A stretch of DNA of 41,351 nucleotides from Akkermansia muciniphila. Lineage in GTDB: Bacteria; Verrucomicrobiota; Verrucomicrobiia; Limisphaerales; UBA1100. The stretch covers positions 1 to 41,351 of the forward strand of contig CAMDOH010000020.1 in assembly GCA_945903605.1 (NCBI GenBank), given 5' to 3'. Under the pieces are notes generated by a model. That model ran no database searches. It was not told the DNA's origin and saw only the letters and a list, made by a program, of their open reading frames with translations. The first letter of the stretch is position 1. Every line of letters starts with the position of its first letter. Made by a program: the position numbers and the translations under genes. This document shows, in pieces, positions 17,707 to 27,516 of the stretch.

Positions 17707-19890
17707 ATGCAGGCGACTGCAGAAATTAAATCAGTGAATGCGGCCGGTCGAGAATACACGCTCGAGCGGACTCGGAATATTGGTATTGCCGCGCATATCG
17801 ATGCGGGCAAGACCACGACGACCGAGCGCATCCTGTTTTACACCGGCCTCATCCATAAGATCGGCGATGTGGATGACGGTAACACGGTGACGGACTGGAT
17901 GGAGCAGGAGCGCGAGCGCGGCATCACGATCACTTCCGCTGCAGTGACTTGTTTTTGGACGCAGAAACCGGAGCCGCAATTGATCAAGTCTTTTGCCGGC
18001 ATTCCGCATCGGATCAACATCATCGATACTCCGGGACACGTTGATTTCACAGCGGAGGTTGAGCGTTCCATGCGTGTTTTGGATGGTGCAGTGGCCGTGT
18101 TCTGCGCCGTGGCAGGCGTGCAGCCGCAATCAGAAACTGTCTGGCGGCAAGCAACGAAGTATCGCGTGCCTCGCATTGCCTTCATCAACAAGATGGATCG
18201 CACGGGCGCTAATTTTGAGAATGCGCTCGATGACATGCGCAAGAAATTGGGCGCATACGCCTATCCCATTTACATCCCCATTGGCGCAGAGGACGTCTAC
18301 GAAGGTGTCATCGATGTCGTCAACCAAAAGGCGATCAGTTGGGGGGCAACCGAGGTTGTCAACGAAGGTCTCAAATACGAAATCACTGAGGTGCCCGATG
18401 CTCTCAAAGCTAAAGCCAAAGCAGCATTGGAAGAGCTGATCGAAGCTGTATCCAATAAGGATGACGATATTGCTGAAAAAGTGCTCGATGGAAAACCGAT
18501 TGAGACAGTCGATCTCAAAGCGGCAATCCGTCGGCTTACTTGCAAGATTGAGTTGATCCCTGTGGTTTGCGGGTCGGCCTTCAAAAAGAAGGGCGTGCAG
18601 ACGTTGGTGGACGCAGTCATTGATTATCTGCCAAACCCGTTGGACATCCCTCCCGCCATTGGTCAATTGCCTGTCACCGAGGAGAAGGTGACTGTTGACA
18701 CGACGGATCACGATAAATTTTGTTCGCTCGCATTCAAACTTTGGACGGACCCATTTGCTGGCAAGCTCGTGTTTTTCCGTGTGTATCGCGGCCAGTTGAA
18801 AAAGGGCGACACCATTTACAATCCACGCACGCGTCGGCGCGATCGCGTCAGCCGGTTGATGATTATTCAAGGCAGCGAGCGCAAGGATGTGGACTGCGCA
18901 TTTGCCGGAGATATTGCTGCGTTGGTTGGTCTGCGCAACATCACCACGGGTGACACGCTGTGCGACGAGAACGGCGAAGTTTTGCTCGAGCCGCCGACTT
19001 TCCCCGAGCCAGTGATTTCAATGGCCATTGAGCCGAAGACAAAGGCTGACCGTGAAAAGATGGCCGAGGGCTTGCAGCGATTGGCTGAGGAAGATCCGAC
19101 TTTCCGTTGTTTCACCAATCCAGAGACCAGCCAGTTGATCATCGCCGGCATGGGCGAATTGCATTTGGAGATCATCTGCGACCGGTTATTCCGCGAGTTC
19201 AAGGTGGAAGCCAATTCCGGCGCACCGCAGATTGCGTACCGTGAAACGATCACGAAGTCTGCCGAAGGCGAAGGCAAATTCATCAAGCAGAGCGGTGGCC
19301 GTGGGCAGTATGGTCATGCGTGCGTAACGATCGAGCCGAACGAACGCGGCAAGGGAGTTGAAGTCGAGAACAAGATTGTTGGCGGCGCGATTCCCAGAGA
19401 ATTTGTTCCGGCAGTGATGGATGGCGTTCGCGAAGCGATTGCCAGCGGCGTATTGGCCGGATATCAGATCATCGATATAAAAGTGAACATCGTCGATGGA
19501 TCCTTCCACGACGTGGATTCCAATGAGCTGGCATTCAAGATGGCTGGTATTTTCGCGCTGAAAGATGCTGCGCAAAAAGCGGGTTTGATTTTGCTTGAGC
19601 CGGTGATGAAGGTGGAGTGCAACACTCCCGAAGAATATCAGGGCGATATTTTGGGCGATATGAGCCGTCGTCGTGGACGCATTTTGGGGATGGAGATGAA
19701 GTTTGCTTCAGCCTCATTGACGGGTGAAGTGCCGCTGGCCGAAATGTTCGGTTATGCCACGGCCATCCGTTCGCTTTCAAAAGGGCGCGCCTCGTACTCG
19801 ATGGAGCCGCTGACCTTCGAGCAAGTGCCGCAAAGCATTGTTGAAACCATTTTGGACAAACGGAAATCACGGCCTGCAGCCAGGTCATAA
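17707..19890 (+). CDS. fusA: Elongation factor G
   Basis: EF-G drives translocation. From ATG 17707 the protein has 727 residues with P-loop AHIDAGKT (29-36), switch I RGITI (71-75), DTPGH (107-111) and NKMD (161-164). Domains II-V are complete ([30 protein letters not shown] and [10 protein letters not shown]). An upstream in-frame start at 17644 is rejected because it lies inside the hairpins after rpsG. The switch I of this EF-G is canonical, in contrast to the EF-Tu of the same window. tuf, which usually follows fusA, is absent; rpsJ comes 13 nt later. Confidence 0.97.
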   Translation: MQATAEIKSVNAAGREYTLERTRNIGIAAHIDAGKTTTTERILFYTGLIHKIGDVDDGNTVTDWMEQERERGITITSAAVTCFWTQKPEPQLIKSFAGIPHRINIIDTPGHVDFTAEVERSMRVLDGAVAVFCAVAGVQPQSETVWRQATKYRVPRIAFINKMDRTGANFENALDDMRKKLGAYAYPIYIPIGAEDVYEGVIDVVNQKAISWGATEVVNEGLKYEITEVPDALKAKAKAALEELIEAVSNKDDDIAEKVLDGKPIETVDLKAAIRRLTCKIELIPVVCGSAFKKKGVQTLVDAVIDYLPNPLDIPPAIGQLPVTEEKVTVDTTDHDKFCSLAFKLWTDPFAGKLVFFRVYRGQLKKGDTIYNPRTRRRDRVSRLMIIQGSERKDVDCAFAGDIAALVGLRNITTGDTLCDENGEVLLEPPTFPEPVISMAIEPKTKADREKMAEGLQRLAEEDPTFRCFTNPETSQLIIAGMGELHLEIICDRLFREFKVEANSGAPQIAYRETITKSAEGEGKFIKQSGGRGQYGHACVTIEPNERGKGVEVENKIVGGAIPREFVPAVMDGVREAIASGVLAGYQIIDIKVNIVDGSFHDVDSNELAFKMAGIFALKDAAQKAGLILLEPVMKVECNTPEEYQGDILGDMSRRRGRILGMEMKFASASLTGEVPLAEMFGYATAIRSLSKGRASYSMEPLTFEQVPQSIVETILDKRKSRPAARS

Positions 19891-19903
19891 ATAATAACGA
19901 ATC

Positions 19904-20218
19904 ATGGCTGGACATCAAATTAGGATCCGACTGAAAGCATACGATTTTCGCGTGCTCGACAAATCATCGAGCGACATCGTGGAAACCGTCAAGCGCACCG
20001 GCGGTCGTGTGTCTGGCCCAGTGCCGTTGCCCACACGCATCGAGCGGTTCACTGTGCAACGCTCACCGCATTGCGACAAAAAATCACAAGAGACATTCGA
20101 ACAGAGGACGCACAAGCGCCTGATTGATATTCTCATGCCGACCGCCAAAACGGTGGACGAGTTGAAGAAGCTCAACCTCCCGGCCGGTGTCGACATCAAC
20201 ATCAAGATTATTACCTAA
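19904..20218 (+). CDS. rpsJ: 30S ribosomal protein S10
   Basis: S10 (NusE) is both a 30S head protein and a partner of NusG. Its 104 residues contain [36 protein letters not shown] and [12 protein letters not shown], all family hallmarks. Only 13 nt separate it from fusA, so the S10 leader through which L4 acts in E. coli is missing. The rplC ATG starts 1 nt after its stop codon. Confidence 0.97.
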   Translation: MAGHQIRIRLKAYDFRVLDKSSSDIVETVKRTGGRVSGPVPLPTRIERFTVQRSPHCDKKSQETFEQRTHKRLIDILMPTAKTVDELKKLNLPAGVDINIKIIT

Positions 20219-20219
20219 C

Positions 20220-20864
20220 ATGCTCGGCTTGATTGGAAAAAAGATTGGTCAGTTGCGCGTGTACGATGCCAAGGGTCGTTCAATCGGTGTGACTGCTGTG
20301 CTCGCAGGCCCCAACCGTGTCGTGCAATGCAAGACTCCGGAGATTGACGGATACAAATCTGTGCAGCTCGGTTTCGGTGAGCAAAAGGAATCGCGTTTGT
20401 CGAAAGCACGTCAAGGACACTTGAAAAAGCATCAAGCTGATCCAGTGGTTCGTCTTCGTGAGTTCCGCAATTTCCCTCTCGAAGTGAAGCCTGGTGATGT
20501 GTTGAGCGTGGATGTGTTCGCGCAGGGCGATATTGTGGACGCGATTGGCGTGACCAAGGGAAAAGGATTTCAAGGTGTTGTGCGTCGCTGGAAATTTGGT
20601 GGCGGCAATGCATCGCACGGACAAAAGGGCTGGCTACGTCGTCCGGGTGCGATTGGCAACCGTTCGACGCCAGGATTAGTTGTGCGCGGCAAGAAGTTGC
20701 CCGGTCACATGGGACGCGACCAACGCACCTCGCAAAGTTTGGAAGTCATTCAGGTTCGCAAAGAAGACAATTTGCTTCTCATCAAAGGAGCCATTCCGGG
20801 CGCCAATGGGGATTACGTTGTCATCCGCGAATCCAGAAAGTACCCGAAGACGGGAAAGAAATAG
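20220..20864 (+). CDS. rplC: 50S ribosomal protein L3
   Basis: L3 reaches toward the peptidyl transferase centre and starts 50S assembly. I place the start at ATG 20220, giving 214 residues beginning MLGLIGKKIGQLRVYD, where L3 proteins normally begin. An upstream start at 20187 would overlap rpsJ by 32 nt and add non-family residues. The conserved loop region is present (GNASHGQKGWLRRPGAIG, STPGLVVRGKKLPGHMG). There is no Shine-Dalgarno; translation is probably coupled to rpsJ. Confidence 0.96.
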   Translation: MLGLIGKKIGQLRVYDAKGRSIGVTAVLAGPNRVVQCKTPEIDGYKSVQLGFGEQKESRLSKARQGHLKKHQADPVVRLREFRNFPLEVKPGDVLSVDVFAQGDIVDAIGVTKGKGFQGVVRRWKFGGGNASHGQKGWLRRPGAIGNRSTPGLVVRGKKLPGHMGRDQRTSQSLEVIQVRKEDNLLLIKGAIPGANGDYVVIRESRKYPKTGKK

Positions 20865-20873
20865 GGCAGGGAT

Positions 20874-21500
20874 ATGAATTTAAGTTTGCATTCAATTGAC
20901 GGAAAGAACCACGGGGAAGTCACGATTGGCTTTGAGCTGATCGAAGATGGACGCGGCACGCAGGCCGTTCACGACACGGTGGTGGCGTTTCGCGCGGGCA
21001 ACCGCAGCGGCACAGCCAACACCAAAACCAAAGGCGAAGTGCAGGGTTCAGGCAAGAAGCCGTGGAAACAGAAGGGCACAGGCCGCGCTCGTGCCGGTAT
21101 GAAACGCTCGCCATTGTGGGTGGGTGGCGGTGTGGTGTTTGGTCCTCGTCCGCGTGATTTTTCGAAGAAGGTCAACCGAGTCACCAAACAACTTGCGTTG
21201 CGCAAGGCATTGAGCGCGCGACTGAGCGCTGGCGATTTAGTCGCGGTGGACAGTTTTACTTTGGCCGACAACAAGACGAAGACATTTTTACGCGCGTTGG
21301 ATGCGCTCAAGATTGATTCATCGTCATCGGTGTTGGTGCTGGAAGATAAACCGGGGAAGAACCTTTTGCTCGCGACGAGGAATGTTCCGGGTGTCGAACT
21401 GGCGAGCGCGGATTCGGTGAACGCGTATCAAATTCTTTTGTGCGACAAGCTGGTGGTCTCCAAACCGGCTCTCGAGAAAATCACGGAGCGTCTGAAGTAA
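20874..21500 (+). CDS. rplD: 50S ribosomal protein L4
   Basis: L4 lines the exit tunnel with its long loop. Its 208 residues carry the tunnel loop (KGEVQGSGKKPWKQKGTG, RARAGMKRSPLWVGGGVVFG) and the globular rRNA-binding part (SADSVNAYQILLCDKLVVSK). In E. coli L4 represses the S10 operon by acting on its leader. No such leader exists upstream of rpsJ here, so that feedback must act elsewhere or be absent. AGGG precedes the ATG. Confidence 0.96.
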   Translation: MNLSLHSIDGKNHGEVTIGFELIEDGRGTQAVHDTVVAFRAGNRSGTANTKTKGEVQGSGKKPWKQKGTGRARAGMKRSPLWVGGGVVFGPRPRDFSKKVNRVTKQLALRKALSARLSAGDLVAVDSFTLADNKTKTFLRALDALKIDSSSSVLVLEDKPGKNLLLATRNVPGVELASADSVNAYQILLCDKLVVSKPALEKITERLK

Positions 21501-21507
21501 GGAATCC

Positions 21508-21867
21508 ATGAACGCGACGACAATCATCAAGCACGTTTGGTCCACGGAAAAGGCGCAGTCCCTTCAGGATCTGTACCAGTTCAAGCGGACGCAAGGCATG
21601 GAAGCCAAGAAGAAGAAGACGGAGAACGCGAAGACTCCTTGGACACCGGCGCCGAAATACACATTCGTCGTGGATCGGCATGCCTCGAAGGAGCAGATTC
21701 GCGCCGCGCTCAAGGAATTATTTCCGAAGGTGACCGTTTGCAGCGTGAACACGCAACTCGTGCACGGCAAAGTGAAACGGAAGATGACTCGTTCTCCAGT
21801 TCAATTGTCCGACTGGAAGAAGGCGATCGTGACTTTGAAACAAGGGGACAAGATTGATTTAGTGTGA
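21508..21867 (+). CDS. rplW: 50S ribosomal protein L23 with internal insertion
   Basis: L23 sits at the tunnel exit and docks trigger factor and SRP. Of 119 residues, STEKAQ (12-17) and YTFVVDRHASKEQIRAALKE (51-70), LFPKVTVCSVNTQLVHGK are family motifs. Between the STEK and YTF motifs, which are normally about 13 residues apart, an insertion of about 22 residues rich in Lys and Pro (near 25-47: QGMEAKKKKTENAKTPWTPA) is found. It would project from the loop near the tunnel exit. AAGGAA lies before the ATG. Confidence 0.95.
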   Translation: MNATTIIKHVWSTEKAQSLQDLYQFKRTQGMEAKKKKTENAKTPWTPAPKYTFVVDRHASKEQIRAALKELFPKVTVCSVNTQLVHGKVKRKMTRSPVQLSDWKKAIVTLKQGDKIDLV

Positions 21868-21874
21868 GGCTCTC

Positions 21875-22729
21875 ATGGCTGTAAAAACATTTAGACCACT
21901 AACGCCGTCGCAGCGATATATCGCTAAGTCGTCGTTTGATGAAATCACGAAGTCGAAGCCGGAGAAGAGTCTTCTCAGCCCGCGCAAACGCACTGGCGGC
22001 CGTAACAGTTACGGTCGAGTGACGGCCCGTGGCATCGGCGGCGGTGCGAAGCAGATGATTCGCAATGTTGACTTCAAACGCAACAAGCACGGGGTTGAAG
22101 CTTCCGTGTTGGCCATTGAATACGATCCGATTCGCTCGGCACGACTTGCTTTGCTACAATACACGGACGGAGAGAAGCGTTATATCCTCGCGCCGGTCGG
22201 TTTGAATGTCGGCGCCAAAGTGAACAGCGGAGAGCATGCTCCTGCACAACCCGGCAATGCGCTGCCGTTGAAATCCATTCCTGTGAGCACGGAAATTCAC
22301 AATTTGGAAATGGTGCCCGGACGCGGTGGCCAAATGGTTCGTTCGGCTGGCTCGGCGGCGACGTTGATGTCGATGGGTGAAGGGTTCGCTCAGATTCGCC
22401 TTCCATCGGGCGAGATTCGTCGAGTGCACGAGGATTGTTACGCAACGATTGGACAAGTCGGAAACACGGAGCACGAAAAACAAATTTGGGGCAAGGCAGG
22501 CATCACTCGTCATCGTGGCAAGCGCCCGATCACACGCGGTGTGGCGCGCAACCCGGTGGACCATCCGCTGGGCGGTGGACAGGGCAAATCCAAGGGCGGT
22601 GGCGGCAGGCAGCAATTGGTTTCGCCGTGGGGCATATTGGCCAAGGGATTCAGGACTCGCCTGAAAAAGAAACAATCCAACCGATTCATTCTCGTTCGGC
22701 GCGATGGCCGACCGATGAAACGAAAGTAA
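21875..22729 (+). CDS. rplB: 50S ribosomal protein L2
   Basis: L2 joins the subunits and is needed for peptidyl transfer. Its 284 residues have RNSYGRVTARGIGGGAKQ, GNALPLKSIPVSTEIHNLE and the C-terminal loop ARNPVDHPLGGGQGKSKGGG. The family loop is NPVDHPHGGGEG. His230 is kept, while the second His (232) is Leu, and a few Gly/Lys residues are added after it. GAGG precedes the ATG. rpsS follows after 6 nt. Confidence 0.97.
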   Translation: MAVKTFRPLTPSQRYIAKSSFDEITKSKPEKSLLSPRKRTGGRNSYGRVTARGIGGGAKQMIRNVDFKRNKHGVEASVLAIEYDPIRSARLALLQYTDGEKRYILAPVGLNVGAKVNSGEHAPAQPGNALPLKSIPVSTEIHNLEMVPGRGGQMVRSAGSAATLMSMGEGFAQIRLPSGEIRRVHEDCYATIGQVGNTEHEKQIWGKAGITRHRGKRPITRGVARNPVDHPLGGGQGKSKGGGGRQQLVSPWGILAKGFRTRLKKKQSNRFILVRRDGRPMKRK

Positions 22730-22735
22730 GCACAC

Positions 22736-23014
22736 ATGGGAAGATCGATTAAAAAAGGGCCGTTTGTTGACCCGCACGTCTTGGAGAAAATCGCCAAGAT
22801 GGATCAAGCTGGTCTGAAGAAACCGATCAAGACGTGGTCACGCCGTTCGACGATCACGCCGACCTTTGTAGGGCACACGTTCAATGTGCATAACGGCAAG
22901 ATTTTTAACCCAGTGTTCGTCACTGAGAACATGGTCGGGCACAAGCTCGGCGAATTTTCTCCGACGCGGACCTTTAAGAAGCACGGCGCTCATACCGCCA
23001 AAGTGGAGAAATAG
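22736..23014 (+). CDS. rpsS: 30S ribosomal protein S19
   Basis: S19 is in the 30S head and pairs with S13. Its 92 residues show [18 protein letters not shown] at the start and [20 protein letters not shown] and [17 protein letters not shown], the family signature. It has the usual length. No Shine-Dalgarno is seen in the 6-nt gap from rplB, so translational coupling is likely. Confidence 0.97.
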   Translation: MGRSIKKGPFVDPHVLEKIAKMDQAGLKKPIKTWSRRSTITPTFVGHTFNVHNGKIFNPVFVTENMVGHKLGEFSPTRTFKKHGAHTAKVEK

Positions 23015-23017
23015 TCC

Positions 23018-23401
23018 ATGGAGATTCGAGCCATTTCAAAAAACGTCAGCATGTCCGCGCAGAAAGTGCGCGAGGTTGTGCGGCAGATTCAAGGGCTGCG
23101 CGCTCTTGCGGCAAAGGCTGTTCTTGCACAGGTTCCGCGCAAGTCAGCGCGTCTTGTTGCCAAGACGCTGGATTCGGCGATCGCCAACGCAGAGCACAAC
23201 AATCAGCTCAAGGCCGACACGTTGGTTGTGAAGGAAGCGGTCGTTGGACAGGCCATGCCAATCAAGCGTTGGGTGACGCGTGCGCGTGGCGGTGGTTCTG
23301 GGATTCTAAAGCGCAAATGTCACATCAAGGTGACGCTCGTGGAGAAAAAAGAGGTCGTCAAAGAAAAGGCGCCCAAAGTTAAACCGGCAGATACAAACTA
23401 G
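23018..23401 (+). CDS. rplV: 50S ribosomal protein L22
   Basis: L22 lines the exit tunnel next to L4, and its loop affects macrolides and stalling peptides. The 127 residues include [30 protein letters not shown] and the loop plus signature [21 protein letters not shown]. After the core a Lys/Glu/Val tail ([18 protein letters not shown]) is added. The start 3 nt after rpsS uses GGAG inside the rpsS end. Confidence 0.97.
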   Translation: MEIRAISKNVSMSAQKVREVVRQIQGLRALAAKAVLAQVPRKSARLVAKTLDSAIANAEHNNQLKADTLVVKEAVVGQAMPIKRWVTRARGGGSGILKRKCHIKVTLVEKKEVVKEKAPKVKPADTN

Positions 23402-23409
23402 GATTTCTA

Positions 23410-24099
23410 ATGGGTCAGAAAACAAATCCAACAGGGTTCAGATTGCCGCTCACACGCGATTGGGCGTCGAAGTGGTATGCCGACAAGCGTGATTTCGGTA
23501 AATTACTTTCGGAAGATTACAACATTCGCACAATGCTGAAAAAGAAGTTGGAGGCGGCCGCCGTCACCAAGATTCTGATCGAGCGCGCTGGCGGACGTTG
23601 CCGCATCACAATTGTCACAGCCAGACCTGGCGTGGTCATCGGCCGCAAAGGGACAGAGATTGAGAAGTTGAAAGAAGACATCTCAAAGATGACGAACAAG
23701 GAAGTTCATATTGAGATCAAAGAAATACGGCAGCCTGAGTTGGACGCGCAATTGGTGGCTGAGAGCATTGCGTTGCAATTGGAGCGTCGTATCGCCTTTC
23801 GTCGCGCCATGAAAAAAGCGCTCGCGTCGGCGATGGATATGGGTGCCGAGGGAATTCGCATCCGCTGCTCAGGGCGTTTGGGTGGGTCAGAATTGGCCCG
23901 CATGGAACAATATTTATTGGGTCGCGTTCCGCTGCACACGTTGCGCGCGAATATCGATTATGGTTTTGCGGAGGCAAATACGCAGCAGGGGAAAATTGGT
24001 ATCAAGTGCTGGATTTGCAAAGGCGAAGCATCGCCGAAGAGGATGGCACAACCTGTGATCGCCGATCCGATCATGGGAGTGGCACCCGCAACGAATTAA
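23410..24099 (+). CDS. rpsC: 30S ribosomal protein S3
   Basis: S3 guards the mRNA entry with S4 and S5. Its 229 residues have [20 protein letters not shown] at the start, the KH motif [11 protein letters not shown] (about 75-85) and the C-terminal [20 protein letters not shown] with [11 protein letters not shown]. The protein is of the usual bacterial type. AGGA precedes the ATG, 8 nt after rplV. rplP follows after 13 nt. Confidence 0.97.
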   Translation: MGQKTNPTGFRLPLTRDWASKWYADKRDFGKLLSEDYNIRTMLKKKLEAAAVTKILIERAGGRCRITIVTARPGVVIGRKGTEIEKLKEDISKMTNKEVHIEIKEIRQPELDAQLVAESIALQLERRIAFRRAMKKALASAMDMGAEGIRIRCSGRLGGSELARMEQYLLGRVPLHTLRANIDYGFAEANTQQGKIGIKCWICKGEASPKRMAQPVIADPIMGVAPATN

Positions 24100-24112
24100 G
24101 GAATTATAGGTC

Positions 24113-24529
24113 ATGGCAACAATCCCGGCACGAGTAAAATATCGCAAGATGCACCGCGGCAGCCGCAAAGGCATCGCGCGCAGAGGACACACGGTGGCCT
24201 TTGGTGAATACGGTCTGCAGGCGCTTGATCGTTGCTGGATGACGACGGGGCAGATTGAAGCGGCGCGCGTCACCATTTCGCGCCATATGAAACGCCGTGG
24301 CAAGATGTGGATCCGGATTTTCCCGCAGAAATCGTACACGAAGAAGCCGCTTGAAACTCGAATGGGTAAAGGCAAAGCGGGAGTTGAAGGTTGGGTGGCT
24401 GTGGTTCGCCCGGCCAATGTTCTGTTCGAGGTGGACGGAATTTCGGAGACGATCGCGAAGGAGTCGATGCGGCTGGCTGCGGCGAAGTTGCCAATCCGGA
24501 CTCGCTTCATCAAGCGGCATGGTTTCTGA
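24113..24529 (+). CDS. rplP: 50S ribosomal protein L16
   Basis: L16 helps to shape the A site and central protuberance. Its 138 residues carry [39 protein letters not shown] and the typical [18 protein letters not shown], where the family usually has GKGxPEYWVA. GGAATTATAGG lies before the ATG. The gene end is close to rpmC, whose ATG lies 10 nt downstream of the stop. Confidence 0.97.
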   Translation: MATIPARVKYRKMHRGSRKGIARRGHTVAFGEYGLQALDRCWMTTGQIEAARVTISRHMKRRGKMWIRIFPQKSYTKKPLETRMGKGKAGVEGWVAVVRPANVLFEVDGISETIAKESMRLAAAKLPIRTRFIKRHGF

Positions 24530-24539
24530 GAAAGCACCG

Positions 24540-24743
24540 ATGAAATACGTTGAAATAAAAGATTTATCTGAGGTCGAGTTGCAGACGAAGGTTCGCGACA
24601 TGCGACTGGAATTATTTAATTTGCGGCTGCAAAAGGTTGCAGGACCGACGGAGAAACCGCATCGCCTCCGGGAGATGCGCAAAGACATGGCGCGAATCCA
24701 GACGCGCAGGTCGGAATTGCGGTTGAAAGTAAAGACCACTTGA
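24540..24743 (+). CDS. rpmC: 50S ribosomal protein L29
   Basis: L29 is a small two-helix protein beside L23 at the tunnel exit. From ATG 24540 it has 67 residues ([20 protein letters not shown], then [11 protein letters not shown] and [15 protein letters not shown]), the family pattern and length. An alternative ATG at 24519 would overlap rplP by 11 nt and add seven residues; GAGAAAG before the 24540 ATG favours the shorter form. Its stop is 2 nt from the rpsQ ATG. Confidence 0.94.
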   Translation: MKYVEIKDLSEVELQTKVRDMRLELFNLRLQKVAGPTEKPHRLREMRKDMARIQTRRSELRLKVKTT

Positions 24744-24745
24744 TT

Positions 24746-25027
24746 ATGCCAGAGAACGAAACAGTTTCTAACGCGAAAGTACGCACCGGTGAGGTCATTT
24801 CGGATAAGATGACGAAGACCATCGTCGTCCGTGTCGTGCGGCGTTTCCGCCACCCGGTGTTCAAAAAAGTGGTGTCTGAATCCAAGAAGTATTACGCGCA
24901 CGACGAAAAGGAATTGGCGGGAATGGGTGACACGGTGCTCATTCAGGAATCACGCCCGCTTTCGCGCACGAAGCGCTGGACGCTGGTGCAAGTGATTTCT
25001 TCAACTAACCCAGTGGCAGCAGCCTGA
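24746..25027 (+). CDS. rpsQ: 30S ribosomal protein S17
   Basis: S17 binds 16S rRNA early in 30S assembly. Its 93 residues show the OB-fold motifs [36 protein letters not shown] and [21 protein letters not shown] use ATG 24746. A TTG two codons upstream overlaps the rpmC stop and is less likely. A short N-terminal tail ([11 protein letters not shown]) precedes the core. Confidence 0.95.
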   Translation: MPENETVSNAKVRTGEVISDKMTKTIVVRVVRRFRHPVFKKVVSESKKYYAHDEKELAGMGDTVLIQESRPLSRTKRWTLVQVISSTNPVAAA

Positions 25028-25039
25028 TAGGAGATAACG

Positions 25040-25405
25040 ATGCTCCAAATACGATCAATTTGTGATGTGGCGGACAACACCGGCGCGAAGCGCGCGGCAG
25101 TGATTGGTGTGCTCGGCCGGAACAAGCGCTACGGCGAAATCGGTGATGTGATCAAAGTACACGTCAAGGTGGCGGCACCCGATGGCACGGTGAAGAAGAG
25201 CGAAGTTTGCGACGCTGTCATTGTGCGCACGAAGAAAATCATTCGTCGTATCGATGGTTCCTATCTGCGGTTCGACAACAATGCTGTGGTGATCATCGAT
25301 AAAGATAAGGCGCCGCGAGGCACGCGTATCTTCGGGCCTGTGGCGCGCGAACTGCGTGACAAGAAATTTTTGAAGATCATTTCACTGGCACCGGAGGTTC
25401 TCTAA
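25040..25405 (+). CDS. rplN: 50S ribosomal protein L14
   Basis: L14 forms an intersubunit bridge and the binding site of the silencing factor RsfS. Its 121 residues match the family from end to end ([39 protein letters not shown] and [12 protein letters not shown]). A strong Shine-Dalgarno (TAGGAGA) precedes the ATG. The following gap to rplX is 4 nt, so the S8 repressor site found before rplE in E. coli cannot be in this gap. Confidence 0.97.
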   Translation: MLQIRSICDVADNTGAKRAAVIGVLGRNKRYGEIGDVIKVHVKVAAPDGTVKKSEVCDAVIVRTKKIIRRIDGSYLRFDNNAVVIIDKDKAPRGTRIFGPVARELRDKKFLKIISLAPEVL

Positions 25406-25409
25406 TTTT

Positions 25410-25736
25410 ATGGGGCATAAATCAAAGAACAAAGAGGGGCCGAAGAGTTACCACGTTCGGAGTGGTGACGAGGTGCGCGTGATCAGCGGTTCATTCAAGA
25501 ACAGTCAGGGAAAAGTGTTGCGTATGATCACCGGTACGCATCGTGTGGAGCTGGAGATCCCTGATTTGGCTGACGATCGCAAGATCAAGAAGCACGTGAA
25601 GCGGAGCCAGCAGTTTCCGCAGGGAACAATCATGAAGATGAATCCGACCATCCACGTGTCGAACGTGATGAAGATGGATGAATTCAACCGCCGCAAGGCT
25701 AAACGCCCTGAAGCGGCCAAGACGAAGAAAAGCTGA
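25410..25736 (+). CDS. rplX: 50S ribosomal protein L24
   Basis: L24 starts 50S assembly and lies at the tunnel exit. Its 108 residues include the KOW region (YHVRSGDEVRVISGSFKNSQ, GKVLRMITGTHRVELE), then KKHVKRSQQFPQGTIMK and TIHVSNVM. The usual KGKEG of the KOW loop is FKNSQG here. A Lys-rich tail (RRKAKRPEAAKTKKS) ends the protein. rplE starts 2 nt after the stop. Confidence 0.96.
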   Translation: MGHKSKNKEGPKSYHVRSGDEVRVISGSFKNSQGKVLRMITGTHRVELEIPDLADDRKIKKHVKRSQQFPQGTIMKMNPTIHVSNVMKMDEFNRRKAKRPEAAKTKKS

Positions 25737-25738
25737 CA

Positions 25739-26281
25739 ATGAAGCCGAGAATGTTGACCAAGTATGAATCGGTTGTGCGCCCGGCGCTCTTCAAGAGCCG
25801 TGGCTACACCAATCTCCATCAAGTGCCGACAATCACAAAGATTGTGTTGCACATGGGAGTGAGTGCGAGCATGGAAAAATCGGCAGTCGATGATGCGATG
25901 CGCGATATGAGAATGATCACTGGCCGGAAGCCGGTTCTGGACCGCTCTCGCAAGAGCATCGCCAATTTCAAATTGCGCGAAGGGCAGATCATTGGATGTC
26001 ACGTGACGCTCCGTCGCGAGGTGATGTATGAATTTCTGGATCGGTTGACGTCGGCGGCATTGCCGCGCATCCGAGATTTCCGTGGCATCTCGCCGCGTTC
26101 TTTTGATGGACGCGGGAATTATTCGCTGGGCATTTCCGATCAGACAGTTTTCCCGGAAATCGAATTGGATAAAGTCACACGGCAGCAGGGGATGGATATC
26201 ACAATTGTGACGACTGCCAAAACAAATGAAGAGGCGTTGGATCTCCTCAAGTTGATGGGGATGCCGTTTGCAGAGAAATAA
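25739..26281 (+). CDS. rplE: 50S ribosomal protein L5
   Basis: L5 binds 5S rRNA in the central protuberance. Its 180 residues show [60 protein letters not shown] and the end [20 protein letters not shown], the full family pattern. No separate Shine-Dalgarno fits in the 2-nt gap after rplX, so coupling is likely. Confidence 0.97.
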   Translation: MKPRMLTKYESVVRPALFKSRGYTNLHQVPTITKIVLHMGVSASMEKSAVDDAMRDMRMITGRKPVLDRSRKSIANFKLREGQIIGCHVTLRREVMYEFLDRLTSAALPRIRDFRGISPRSFDGRGNYSLGISDQTVFPEIELDKVTRQQGMDITIVTTAKTNEEALDLLKLMGMPFAEK

Positions 26282-26292
26282 CCGGAAATATC

Positions 26293-26562
26293 ATGGCCAA
26301 AAAAGCATGGATAGAACGGATGAAGAAACGCGCACGGCTTGTGGCGAAGTACGCTGTCAAGCGCGCGGAACTCAAGGCCAAGGGCGACTACGCAGCGCTC
26401 TCGGAGTTGCCGCGCAACTCCAGCAAGGTGCGGAAAGTCAACCGATGCTCCGTGACGGGGCGTCGCCGTGGCTTTCATCGCAAGTTCGGTGTGTCGCGAC
26501 TCACATTGCGTGAGATGGCGATCTCGGGATTGATCCCAGGAGTTACAAAAGCAAGTTGGTAA
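26293..26562 (+). CDS. rpsN: 30S ribosomal protein S14 (zinc-free long form)
   Basis: S14 completes the 30S head. Its 89 residues are the long form, with [40 protein letters not shown] and [14 protein letters not shown]. Only one cysteine (Cys52) is present, so it lacks the CxxC-x12-CxxC zinc site of the 61-residue form. It is therefore the zinc-independent paralogue type. Confidence 0.97.
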   Translation: MAKKAWIERMKKRARLVAKYAVKRAELKAKGDYAALSELPRNSSKVRKVNRCSVTGRRRGFHRKFGVSRLTLREMAISGLIPGVTKASW

Positions 26563-26570
26563 TAGGAATT

Positions 26571-26954
26571 ATGGACCCAATCGCAGACATGCTCGCCCGG
26601 CTTCGCAACGCGACTCAAGCGTTGAAGCCACTGGTAGAAATGCCCCACTCACGCATCAAGGAGGACATCGCACGAATCTTAAAGCGCGAGGGCTACGTGA
26701 ATGAAGTGAAAGTGGAGGGGGCTAAAATCAAGAAGCTGACCATCACTCTCAAATATCAGGATCGAAAGGGAATCATCGCCGGCCTCAAACGAGTGAGCAC
26801 ACCCGGTCGCCGCCAGTATGTGGGCTGCAGTGATATTCCGCGCGTTCTTGGTGGTATTGGCACAGCCATTGTTTCAACGCCCAAGGGAGTTCTCTCAGGT
26901 GTTGAAGCTCGCAAACAAAACCTCGGTGGCGAATTGCTTTGTCTGATTTGGTAA
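26571..26954 (+). CDS. rpsH: 30S ribosomal protein S8
   Basis: S8 binds the central domain of 16S rRNA and in E. coli represses the spc operon. From ATG 26571, preceded by TAGGA, it has 127 residues (MDPIADMLARLRNATQALKP, VSTPGRRQYVGCSDIPRV and GIGTAIVSTPKGVLSG). A longer upstream start would overlap rpsN and is rejected. The family end is GEVLCxxW; here it is GELLCLIW. Confidence 0.96.
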   Translation: MDPIADMLARLRNATQALKPLVEMPHSRIKEDIARILKREGYVNEVKVEGAKIKKLTITLKYQDRKGIIAGLKRVSTPGRRQYVGCSDIPRVLGGIGTAIVSTPKGVLSGVEARKQNLGGELLCLIW

Positions 26955-26964
26955 GGGAGAAATT

Positions 26965-27501
26965 ATGTCACGCATAGGCAAATTACCAGTGGCGGTTCCG
27001 GCGCAGGTCAAAGTGGCCATCACCGCGAATCACTTGAAGGTCGAAGGTCCCAAAGGAAAGCTGCAATTAGATTTGCCGCTTCGCACCAAGGCCGTTCATG
27101 AAAATAATCAAATCGTGGTCACTCGCGATTCGGATGATTCCGAAGCGAAGGCGCTCCACGGATTATCCCGTGCATTGATCGCGAATATGATCAAGGGAGT
27201 CACGGACGGGTTCGTGAAAAAGCTCGAGATCAATGGCGTCGGATTCAAGGCAGCGTTGCAGGGCAAGCTCCTGAATCTGACACTCGGCTACTCGCATCCG
27301 ATTAATTATCCCATACCTGATCAGATCAAAGTGACCATCGAGGCGAACACAAAGATCACGATTGAGGGACCCGACAAGCAGGTTGTCGGTCGAGTCGCCG
27401 CCGAGATTCGGGGTTACTACCCGCCTGAGCCATACAAGGGCAAGGGAGTGAAGTACGACTACGAGAAGATCGAGCGCAAGGAAGGCAAGACGGTTCAATA
27501 G
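26965..27501 (+). CDS. rplF: 50S ribosomal protein L6
   Basis: L6 lies near the factor-binding site. Its 178 residues contain two repeated domains, with MSRIGKLPVAVPAQVKVAI at the start and the hallmark PYKGKGVKYDYEKIERKEGK (PEPYKGKG) at the end. The length is usual. A strong GGGAGA precedes the ATG, 10 nt after rpsH. Confidence 0.97.
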   Translation: MSRIGKLPVAVPAQVKVAITANHLKVEGPKGKLQLDLPLRTKAVHENNQIVVTRDSDDSEAKALHGLSRALIANMIKGVTDGFVKKLEINGVGFKAALQGKLLNLTLGYSHPINYPIPDQIKVTIEANTKITIEGPDKQVVGRVAAEIRGYYPPEPYKGKGVKYDYEKIERKEGKTVQ

Positions 27502-27516
27502 TTAGAAGGTTGAAAG

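Noticed and set aside
20187-20219. Upstream start of L3
   Set aside because: It overlaps rpsJ and adds residues absent from the family; L3 begins at MLGLIGKK (20220).
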